In this document: positions 45,201 through 57,200 of the stretch, one piece after another
How the letters are laid out: every line of letters begins with the position of its first letter
Position numbering within the stretch: position 1 is the stretch's first letter
Assembly (NCBI GenBank): GCA_963978545.1
Contig: OZ021732.1
Span: 25,864,688-25,928,687 of the forward strand
Direction: 5' to 3'
Length of the DNA: 64,000 nt
DNA from: Linyphia triangularis
Lineage: Eukaryota > Arthropoda > Arachnida > Araneae > Linyphiidae
Position numbers and translations under genes: made by a program
The notes under the pieces: model-generated
Told to the model about the DNA's origin: nothing
Seen by the model: the letters and a program-made list of their open reading frames with translations, nothing else
Database searches by the model: none

Positions 45201-48200
45201 GCTTAATAACGATATTTTATTGACTGTGATTTCATCTTATGTTACTACGTTCTGGAAGACAATTATCAATATATATAATTCTCTTGCGTAACGTCCAAAT
45301 TCGGCTGTATTTCTGTGAGCAGAATGGCAATGATTTCAAACAAATCTTCTGAATGTACTTTATGCACGATTTTCCAAGTTCAAGAATCCAGCCAATCACA
45401 ATATATCTTTTGAAATTTGACTAATACATCTGGCAACAGCAACAACCTGGATTCGCTATATTTTGTTTTTCTTATTACAGTCTACAGATAGAAATTATTG
45501 CCTATTTAAAACGCATTGATTTAATAGTTACGATGATGCATGAATAAATAGATACAAGTTGTGTATATTTCTTTTCGATTGGAATTCCGGATGAACCAGA
45601 CTTTTCGGAAAAGTCATCTGCTGGTCATCGGATTTCATTCATAGCTAAATCGTCAACTTTCAAAAAGTCGCTAAAAGACATTGTACAGTAAATCTGAATC
45701 TATATTCATTTCTAATCAGTGCAAATTCAGCTATTACGAATTGAAAACTATCAAAATAATGAATAAAACCACCCACTCAACTTCAAAATCTCATATGAAA
45801 TAAAAAAAAATAAAAACTTTTGGCGAAATAGGGCTAATTTTCTCGCCAAATTTGATTTTCAAAAAATTCCTGTTGATTGATGCCGGATAATTGGCCTTTC
45901 ACTGTTTTATTTTATTTTCTAAGTATCGAAAGAAAGATTATGCAAACATATGATTGCTTCGTTAAGAAATTTCGATAAACATCTTTAATTATTTTGGCGC
46001 TTCATACGATACCAGCCCGTAAATTTTAATCTTTCAATGAAATAACCGATTTTTTTTTTTTTTAAATATATGTACGATACTGTTTATTTTTGTTGTTTTC
46101 CAAGAACTTTCTACTACGTTGCCACACTGTCCCTGCTTAACGCGTCTCGACAGCAGTAGGATAATGACGTGTAATTATTCTGACTCTTCATAAATAACAA
46201 AACGTTTTCAATTTCATGGCATTAGGCAGCTGAAATAGCTTTTTGCTAGGGCATATTTTAAATGCTTCACTTTGAGGCGAGCAAAGCGAGCCAAGGGGAT
46301 TGCATAGCAATCCAGGGGGTTGGTGAGCGTCAGCGAGCAGGGGCGGAGCCCCCTAGTACGAGAGAAATAGTCGACAAGTATTAACAAGTGAGAATATGGA
46401 TAAAGAAACTGCCACACTCAGTAATATGAAAGGAATGCTTCCAGAAAATTCGTTAACTGCTTTCCAGAACAAAGATATGCTTAACAAAGATTCTGTTGGT
46501 TCTTCTGGTACTGTTCCTAATTCTGTTGTAAAAGATATTAATGAAATTAATAGTGTTACTGTAAGTCAAACCAATAGCATGAATCCTTTTGAAAAAGTAA
46601 ACTCAAATAAAGCATGGGATAATATCCCTGAACTTATTGCTTTTAATCCTGAAAATGGAATTAACATAAATAATTGGTTACAGTATTTTGAAACTAAAAC
46701 CTTACAATTGGGGTTTTCAGATGATTGGAGGCTTAAAAATCTAAACAGATACCTTCAAGGTGCCTTGAAAGAATACATTAACTGTTGTCTTTTAATCACT
46801 AATTGGAATGAATTGAAAGAATTGCTTCTTGAAAAATTTGCCCACCCAAATTGTGTGAATTTTGGAGATTTTTATCATCAACAATTAGGAGATCAAGATG
46901 ATTTATTAAAATATTTTCACAGTAAGATGGAAATTGGTAGGCAATTGGGTTTAGACACAAAATTAATCTTAGAAGCTTTGTCGGAGGGTATTAAAAATCG
47001 TAATGTTCGACAATTGCTGATAGCTAATCCTCCTAAAACACCTATAGATTGGTTAAATTTAGTCACTCGTTTACACTCTCTTAATAGTCAACATAACTGA
47101 AGTCTATTGCTATTGAGGGATGTTCTACTATGTTCTAAGTGGTTCTCGCTAACTGGAGAATTTACTAGAGCGATCTAATAGCTTCATTGACTATCCCAAT
47201 GCGAATACCTTACAACATATTCGCATTGGGATAGTCAATGGAGCTGATTATCCCAATGCTGACTATCCCAATGCGAATACCTTACAACATATTCGCATTG
47301 GGATAGTCAATGAAGCTATTAGATCGCTCTAGTAAATTCTCCAGTTAGCGAGAACCACTTAGAACATAGTAGAACGTCCCTCAAACTCATATAAGCTACG
47401 TAATCTGTTTTGACTCCACCTCTTAGAATATCAAATCTTGACTAGTGAATGCATCACCCACTTCACTGAGAACCTCTCTGAAAATAAACTTTTATATTTG
47501 TTTAATCTCGGCTGCTTTTTTATATCCTAAGAGTGTCAACACTATTTTACCGTTACATATATAAACTTATTTAACAAAATATGCTATATCCAATTGCTGA
47601 ACAATTAAAAAAATAATACGAAAAACAAGCAAAGGTAAAAGAAAAAGTTTTCCGATTGGGAACGTATTTGAAATTTTTAATATACTATCTTTATGAAAAA
47701 TAGAAGGAAAAAAAATTAACTACTGAATGGATTTATAATTGCAAAAATTGCTATATTTTATCGAAAATTATGCAGATATTCAAATAATTTAGTGCAATAA
47801 ACTTTTTTTTTTTTTTAAATAATAAATATTATCAGTGCATTTTCTAAAGCTATTATAATCACATGGCATTTAAGAAAATTAATATCAACTTAGCTTCATT
47901 ACAAAAAACTTACAAATAAAAACAATGTTTTTATGTATGGAAGTTTCAGTCCTAAATCCAATTTAAAATAGCACTACACTTAAGAAAATTAGAACATGAA
48001 GAGATTCATGTATTACTTAATACTTAATACAGAAATCATTTGGGAAACAATAATTAGTTAAGTAAGTCTGAAAACAATTCTAACGTTTTATATACTGATC
48101 ATATAAAACCCTAAAATATGAGACACAGCAATACTTACTTCATCTTCAAAGTCTACATATGCTAAGCCTTTGGAGTGACCATTCCTATATGTTACCAGGC

Positions 48201-51200
48201 GTACTTCTTTTAAAGCTCCAAACTTGGAAAAATACATACAAAAAAATAAACAATTTTTAAACAAAACTAAAGATTCTCAATCAATAGTAAAATAATCAAG
48301 AGATATACAAACAAAAATTTGCTAAAAAAATGACTTGGAATATAGTAATTTCACTAAATAAAACTATAAATTATCATTGAACGGAAAATCTTTACTTATT
48401 ACAAGTTACTGCCAAAAAAAGGCAAATTAGATTAACAGCCAATATATGTAATAAATGTAAACACACGATAAGACCTTCTACATCAATTTGCATTCATGAA
48501 AGGTTGAGAACTGGTGGTGTGTGCAAAGACTAACAAAAAAATAGTAATGTACTGCTAAAAATTAGCTAGTGACTAGAGCAGAAAGTGGAACTTATATAAA
48601 AAAAAAAAGCTTTGAGTTATTTACTTAAAAATACATTTTATTTACAAGGATTACATTACAAACACAGTTATAAGTTAAAACTAACTAAAGAGTGAATTTC
48701 TGCTAGGTTGGATGAAAAGTATTTAGAAATGCATGGTTACCATCAACACCAATAAGAGCAAAAGTATCAAAACAACTTTTATTAACTTAGGTAGGATGAA
48801 AGCGAATAAAGAAATAGGGTGAAAAAGCAAAAAAAGACATAAAAAATATAAAACTATGTTCAACTTGAGCTGAAAAAATTTTGTGGAATATTTTGTTTCC
48901 TGACCAAGTTGAATATTCTAATAAATCAAACTTTTTTTTTTAAAAAAAAAACTATAATCCTCTTAGGATTAAAAAAAAAAAAAATACAGAAAAGGTTAAA
49001 TATGCTTTGAATATTTAAAATACCTAAGTCGATTTGTAATTTAAAAGCAGCACACAAAACATGCTGACTTAAAGAATTATAGCAGACATAATTTAGAATG
49101 CAAAATTAATAGCATTTTTTTTCTTAGAAAATATACCTCTTTGAACATATTTTCTAAATCTTCCTTTGTGGTGGAGAAGGGCAGACCTTTGATGAAAAGC
49201 TTATTCCTCTCCAGGCCCGTTCCAAACTGAAATCAAAACAAAGCGCACATTTTGAAAGAATTTCAAAATCTTTTTCAAAGTTTGGCAGTTTAATAAAGTT
49301 TACATTTCAAAAAGCAATGCCTCTTAAAAAAGAAAGAAGAGATAAAGTAGAAATACAAAGCTAATATAATAACTAATAAATCCATAATCCCATGACTATA
49401 AATATAAAACAAAAAAACTACACATGAATTGTCTTTGTTTTGCTATCTTAACTGTATTGTATTAGATGAAAGCAGTTTGATAGAAAGCTAAGATACAATA
49501 TAAATAAAGCCCAATGAAGTTAATCATCGGAGCCACCAGGAAGATACTAGGAGGTGCACTTTATAAACAAAAACTTTATACTAATAAAATTAAGCACATA
49601 CTAATAAATATAACTAATAAAACAATGGAATAAAATACTTTATATTAAATATAGAACAAAAAAATTACTTTGAATCTTGGTTGAGTTGATGGTTTATTTC
49701 TTCTGTCCTCACATGGAGACACTAGCACGGGTCTACCATCCAATTGTTCACGATCTTTGGCAAGTGCAGCTTTCACAGATTCCTGAGAAGAAAAAATATT
49801 GTCATAAGTAAAAGTTCAGGCCACATGTAACCAATATTGTTACATCCAAAATTAATGTTAATATGATAGTTTTTGTAACCCTATTGTCAAAATATCATTC
49901 ATATTATATCTTTACTCTTACTCAATAGTGTTTGTTCCTTATACAGGAATCATACAGCTTTTAAAAAGTAAAAAATAAGTAGTTTTTAAAGACTTTTTAA
50001 TGACCTTTTGAATGTTTTAAGGACTTCATAACTTTGTATCGACAAAAACTCACACAACATTTCAAAATGTTACATTATAAAAATCAAAATTGACAAATAA
50101 TTTCAACAGAATTTTATTTAAATCTTCTTCAACAACTTCTTTTTTATCAGCAATTTTTAAATTAAAAAAAATATATAAATCATTTTTCAATTTCATATAA
50201 CTTCTTAAATTGTTACAATTCAATAAAGAAATGTCTTTCAAAGCTACGTCTTTTTTACATAATGCATTGACCAACTTATTAAGATCTGACAATTAATTTG
50301 TTTAAAACAGAACTTTTTTCTCCTTCAATTATCTACTTTGACAATCAGTAATTTTCTTTTATTTTGCAAGATTGTTGATCATGTGTTATTCTAGCAAATA
50401 TTCTTCATATTTTAATTGTGCTGGCAATGCAAACTTTCATGTATTAGTATTTGCTATTTCTATCTGATATGCATGGCTGTACGCCTTAGCATACTTGTAC
50501 ACAGACATAAAGATATAACTAATATAAAAAAAAAAAAATTACTCTAAAAGCTACACTTTACATGTAAAAAAAGCTTTTTTGTCATACTTAAAAAAGAACA
50601 AACTTTATAGCCAAACCTGTACTTAGACCTTGTCTAAAATATCATACCTGTCAACTTTGAAATTTCCAAATTATAAAATTTTCAATGGAATAATATGCTT
50701 CTGACACATTATTAAAATACCAAAATAGCAACTCAAATATTTGAAGACATGAGAAACTAAATTAACACACGATTTAAATTAAAACAATATAGAAAAATAA
50801 GATAGAATAAACGCAAATTTTTATAAGCAATTTCTTTCCACAAAAAATTAAAAACCAGATTGTCAAGCTCTGAAGAGATACTTATATTTCTGACTGAAGT
50901 AATTATTAATTATAATTTACTGTACAAGACAGAAGTTATGCAAACCTTATCCATACTAATAAAATAGTCTGTTTGTCTGCCTGCCTGATAGTCTATAGAA
51001 AGTAACTTCCAATATGTAGAGTACTCTAAATTTTAAGCATAAGCCATTTTTGCCATCTAATTTTGCTTATCACATCCAAAATATTAAAATTTTAACTATT
51101 ATTTTTTAATTAATTTTTTTAATATTAAGGCAATGGGCAATTTTTTTATTCTTATCTTGACAGCTTCATTTGCTTTTTATGCTTAGGGGAGGTGTGTCTT

Positions 51201-54200
51201 TGTGAGTGCTATAGATTTTATATTTATTATTTTTTTATAATTATCTTGGCTGTTTTATTTGTAATTAGTATTATGAATTTTGTAGTTTCGTGATCCAATG
51301 AATGCTTAGGTGGAATTCCTTTTTGATTTTCCGAAGGAAGGGAAGGGGTATTTTCCTAAACAAGAAAAAGTCTGAAAAGAAAAAGTCTTTTAATGGGCCT
51401 TGCATTTCCTTCGTCAAACTCTTTCCCAAACAAACTGTAAATAACACAAATGCTTAAATGTACTTGCAACATAGCCAGAACTAGAACTTTGCCAGATACT
51501 ACTACCATTTACAATACCAATCGCCAAGGGAAATCCCTCCACAATGAGGAACTTGCACATGTGAGGAAAATGAATATTTTTTGCACTTTCTAGTGTTATC
51601 CAACGAATATATTTGAGCAGTGCAATTATTTTTTATCTTTATGCTTTCAATTAATCAAAAATCGAGTTTGAAATTAGCCGAAATCAAAGCAAAAGTCATG
51701 TGATCAAAAACGCATAAAAAAAAACGTGACGTGGTTATGCAGAGATAAAGTCGCAAAACGAAGGAGAAACCTCACTCTAAAACAGGTTTTAGACTGGTTC
51801 ATTATCTGCGCGTTGACGTTCACGCAAAAGTGGCTTTTTCCCGCCGAATCGCAAAGTGATAAACTAAATATTTTTTTAACTATCTATCCAAGCTCAAATT
51901 TTTGAATAAATGGTATTGTTTTTCATGATTTTTTCTCTACTTTTATTTAAAAATAAAACCAAAAAACGTGAAAGTTCTTCATTGAAGTAAAAAGAAGTGG
52001 AAGTGTTCCTAGAAATTATCCATTCTAAACAACTTAAAGATGAAACTGCTACACTAATAAAAGATGGATGGGAGGTTTTTTAAATCAAATTTAAAGACAG
52101 CTAAAAAAGTTTTAAGGAAAAAAAATTTAAATAGAAAATTGAAGACCTTAGATAAATAAGGAGTTTAAAGATAAAGACCAAAGATGGAAAACAATACCGT
52201 TATATAAGGACCAACCAAAAACAACCAGTTCTTGAGTACTTTTAAGGACTGTGCAAACCCTGTTATAAATTTGCAAATACATTTATGCTAATTCATTTTA
52301 AAAGATTCTTAATTTTGCGGCAAAAGCTTCTTTGTTTATTTTAGATTTGTTGTATTATATTCTAGCTCACATGTAACTAATTCCTTATCAAAAAATAAAA
52401 TAGTAGAAATTTACCTGTGATTTATAAACTACATAACAAAATCCTTTGGATCTTCCCTTGTAGTCTTTTACAAGTCTAACTTCTTCAATTTCTCCAACCT
52501 AAAAAAAAAATTTTACATTAAATTTTTTTAACTAATTCAATGGGTCAAAACGTATATCCTTCCAAACAATCTTCAATACAAGAATACTGGATATTAGATT
52601 GAAAATCAAATATGCTTATAAACTCCATTAAATCATTTTCACAAGTAATAAAAACACTCTGGTCTTTATAAATGAAATTGGATTAAGGATTAAATTATGA
52701 CAAAGTAAATTGCACACCCACTTGTGAAAAAAGTTGTCGTATCTTTTCTTCATCTATTTGATATGACAGATTACTTAGGAATACTGTTCTATAATCATTT
52801 GAAGGATCATGCCTCACACTCATCCCATGGGATTGTGAAGTTTCCACTGAAAAAAAAGTAATAAATTTATAGATCAAACACACTTTTATCAGCCTAAAAA
52901 TAACAGCAAAATTTTATATGCAATATAATGAGAAAATTTAAAAACAATTTCATCATCAAAAACTGAATGCAAAGCAAAGCAAATCAAATAACGTTCATTA
53001 GAGAAGATTATTTGTTTAGTAAAACCAAAATTGGTCTTCAGAACTTTTAGCATATTCAAACTGTTTTTTAAAAAAATAGTAATGTTTGCATCCATTTAAA
53101 CACAGTGATTTCTATTACGTTTCTACTAATAACAAATGAAAGAATTTGTTTTTCATTGTTAATTTTAATGGGAAAGTTATGAAATATAAATTAAACAAAT
53201 GATGTCTCCATAAGGAAAAATCATTTTTGTGTGCCAGAGTTTCAATTATTTTTCTTATATATAACTTCTGGACAGTGTTTTCATGTGACGATCCTTTTTC
53301 CTCCCTTTTCACAAAACCAAAATCGATAAATAGCATGCCAATTTAAAGTTTAAATCTCAGCTTCTGGTAAATACAGGGTTTTTGCTAAAATAAAATGTCA
53401 CCAATCCATGACTTTTCATGATTTTCCAAGACTGAAGCAAATAAATTTCCTTGACTCAAGAAATTGAATAAAAAGAAATAATAATAATAATATTTCAGTG
53501 TTAAAAAAGCTACTCAACCTTTAATAATAAAGAAATATTTGAAGAAAGAATAAGTCAATAATAATAAATTATATCATCAAAAACCATATGTTTCAATATC
53601 AACAATGCACTACCAATTTTCACCTATGAGACCTTACCCGTGTGATGTCACAAATTTGGTGTTCAGAAATGTTTTCATTGACCGCAGTTTTTAACATTGA
53701 CCATTGACAAAACGCAAATAAAAACAAAGAGGAATTTTCGATGAGCTGAATAGTGACCAAGGCTTTATAACGTCACAGTTACATGATTTTACTAAAAATG
53801 TTTAGAAATCCATGAAATTCACTACATTTATATGACTTATGGTCATTATTTGGATCAAATTCAAGACTTTCCATGACATTTCCTGACTTTCCATATGCGT
53901 GGAAACATTGTAAATGGCTAAGTTGCAATTGCACAAAGTGTTACTTGTCAAAGTTTAAAAAAATCAGAATACAGTAATTGTATACAATAGATGGCAGCCC
54001 TAAAGAAAAGAAAATTGTAATTAATTTAAACATGTTGTGAAAACATAACTTGTAAAAAAGTAATTTCTCTAAGATATCTTAGATGTCAAAGTTTAGGCAC
54101 AGGCCCAATAGTAGAAAAGGTATTTTTTTAGTAATCAGAATTTTTAGTATTCTCATACTTTTAAAAACTGCTTTTAATATAACATACTTTCAAAAATTCT

Positions 54201-57200
54201 TTTTAATATGTGCTGGTATCTTGTCCGATTATTATCTGGACACTTTATGGACGATGCAATACTATCTACCAACGAGATTACGCCCAAATTTGGAACATGA
54301 TAAACTACCACCGGAGAGTATGTTTGGAAATGTAAGCAACAAATTCAAAAGTCCAATAAGTGGTTCACGAGTAGTTGCAATTTTAAATTATAGATTTTAT
54401 TATGCAGCAAATTACCATTGAAAGTCATGTCCTTACACTCTTCAAACAAGACCTGCCAATGGGATTACCAAGATTTCAAATAATTACCTTTTCTTTTCTT
54501 GGCGTCACTATGAACGTCTTCATCAGATGGTCTTTTCTTCCTTTCTGATTCAGAGTGTCGATCTCGAGAGACATGCTTGCTATCAGGGGAGTGCTGCAGT
54601 TTATCAGGTAGAGGTGGAATTTTAAAACCCTCAGAGTCCATCTGAATAGGAACTTTGGAGTCATCCTTATGTACAGGTTCTTTTTGTGAACCCTGAAAAG
54701 GTTTTCAGATTATTACCAAGTATTTTAATACTGTGTATAAAATAGGGATTTAATAGGGTTGCCACTCAAAATAATGAAATAAAATTCCTGTCTAGGTTTT
54801 TCAAATGACCTTTTTCTAAAATTCTGGATAGATAATTATGCAAAAACACAACTATTATTCCTTGAAATTAATATTCAAGGTCAATAAAATATACTTGCTA
54901 AGAATTAGTTATTCAAAACCCTAAAAACCAAGACATATTTCAATTTTGAAACCAATTAGTACTACTAGAGAGAAATAAAATATAGGAAATCTCGCTGTAA
55001 GAATGTACAATAGTACTATGTTGTGAAACAAAATCTGAAATTGTTAAATTTCTTGACTTTTCCTAGAATTTAAATAGATTTAAAAATTTCTTTGATTCTT
55101 ATTCAGCATTTCATTTTCTCTGACAATTCCAGAATTTCCTTATATTCCGGGGTGTGGTAATGCTGAAATCTTGAGAGTTAATATCAACAGTTTAATTTAC
55201 TTTTCAAAAATGCTGATTAGTTGAAACAAAGCAATAACATTTTATTGAATAGAAGATATGCAATAGTTCTAATTCTACTTTTTAACTTTTGCAAATCCTT
55301 CGACAAGTATGTGTTTTTAATGTTTGTATAAAAAAGATACTTAACAGAAGGAAATTGTCTAAATTGGTTTCAAGTTCAAGAACAAACTTATTAGAAATGT
55401 AAGGGCTTTGCTTATTACAAATTGAATGGGTAGTACTTTTAAAAACTTTGAGAATATTGAATACCCTTAGTCTGTACAAATTTTATAATAGTAGGTTTGA
55501 TGAAACACATTAAGTTATAGTTTCAGTTAGTAAAACTAACAAAATACACCCACCCCACCACTCTAAAAAAAATTGCAATATCACTTAGTGTGCAAATATT
55601 TACTGACTTACCCTTGTCTGTCTTTTGGATGACTGTTTTCTTTTGTCCTCTTTGTCATAACTTCGCGTCTCTTCTTCCAATTTCTGGAGAATTAAATGAA
55701 AATCAAATATCAGAAAATAGAATGAAAAAACTTTAAAAAATCAGTTTCATATTCTATGTTGCAATATAATGAGAAGGTTGTGCAAAGGACCTGTCTTCGA
55801 GAGGCTAACATTCTTCAGGCAAAACTACAATTTCTATGAGGACATAATAATTCCGTGACAAAATTCAATCATAAATAATGGAAGCATTTATTTGAAAGTC
55901 CATGTAGAAATACTAAAAGTCGAAATTGTAAGAGCTATCTATATCATGTGCTAGACTTCAAGCTGAAGTTTTCAGCAAAAGAAGTAAGTACATCAAAATT
56001 TAAGTTGAAACAAAAGGAATTTTGTATAAAACAATTTTTCACTGACTTACATGGTCACAATTTAGCTAGTTTTATAGAAGTGACAACAAAGAAATATTTA
56101 TAATTAAGAATCTAATTAATCACCGAGAGCTTGAACACATTTTAATAGGAAACTAAAGATGTTTTCAAATAGTAAAAATTTCATACCTATAAGTAATTTT
56201 TTAAAGCATGAAAAAGAATTAGTTTATAAATAAAATTATATATCTTTATAAATCAAACAATTAAGATAGCGTGATATTTTCACTATCATGCAAAAATTAT
56301 AGAAACAGGAGCAGATGAGGAGACAGCAAAATAAGTACACTTTTTAGACCAAGCCTATTTGAAAAGGATACTTTGTTTGTTTGCTTGATTTATTTATTTG
56401 CAATAAAAAGAAAAAGTACTTTTGGTTGCAAACTTTTTTTACATTTTTGCAGTCCCCCACATTTGGAAAAACAAATTTTTATAATAAAAAAAATATATTC
56501 TTAATTTCAAGAAAATAAGTTCAAGAACAGAAAAGACATCACATTAATGAAATTGCATATTTTCTTAAGAAAGAATATGAACTTACTTTAAGTCGTTTTT
56601 CATTAATTATTCGCATCTGGTTCTCGCATTTGGCAAGAGACTTTTCTAGAGATTCCAAGGTACCTAAAAGAAGTTTTATAAGTTGTAGCACTTTACAAAA
56701 TATGTTTTATAAGATTAAAAAGATATAACTCATAGAAAAGATTCCAACCTTCCTCTCTTTCAAAAGTTATCAAGAGATCAACAAATGTTTCTTGCCAGTT
56801 GCCAACACAAGGGAGAGCTTGTAGTAATGCTTTTCGGTAGTGTGTGGCATCTCCATAAAGCCTGGAAAAAATTAGTTAATGTGTTAATAAAAAAGTCTAG
56901 GTAAAAAGCAAACTTTTTCATGTGCAACTTAACTAACACTGTCAAAATTAGATTCGCATACGATAGAAAAAAAAATTATCATTTAAAAATTGAGTATTCT
57001 ATGGTTTTTTATCATTTCATTAGGATATATATATGTATTTTTTTTTTTTTTTTCTACTAAAACATCCCTCTAGATAATGAAACTTTTATAATCTGAAGTA
57101 TGAGAAGTAAATAATGTTTTTAACTCAATACAACTTTTCTCAATAAAACATATTGCCATGTTTACAACAACAATGTTGAAGTTAATTATTTAATACATGG

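Larger units (their letters stand above)
44375..47557 (+). mobile_element. Gag-only LTR retrotransposon (TR-GAG-like) with nested Helitron-like element
   Basis: Direct repeats at 44375-44649 and about 47288-47557 begin near TGTAAGGTATTCGC and end CCGTTACA. I count two substitutions over 268 aligned bases, so insertion is recent. TATATA flanks both ends (44369-44374, 47558-47563). The interior has a leader, a nested Helitron-like insertion, one gag-like ORF (46396-47100) and then an inverted LTR fragment. No protease, RT or integrase is present, so movement would need another element. It lies antisense in a SART3 intron. Confidence 0.85.
43342..48138 (-). other. SART3 intron carrying the gag-only LTR element
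   Basis: A 4.8-kb intron between the last two RRM2 exons. The LTR element occupies 44375-47557 in the antisense direction. The remaining parts (43342-44368, 47564-48138) are AT-rich with nothing recognised. Confidence 0.85.

Noticed and set aside
50062..50292. 76-codon minus-strand frame between SART3 exons
   Set aside because: The flanking exons join in phase without it, and the residues are typical of AT-rich noise.
54083..54421. 112-codon plus-strand frame with hydrophobic start in a SART3 intron
   Set aside because: The composition is that of AT-rich DNA and the hydrophobic residues follow from T-rich codons. No family motif or splice context is seen.
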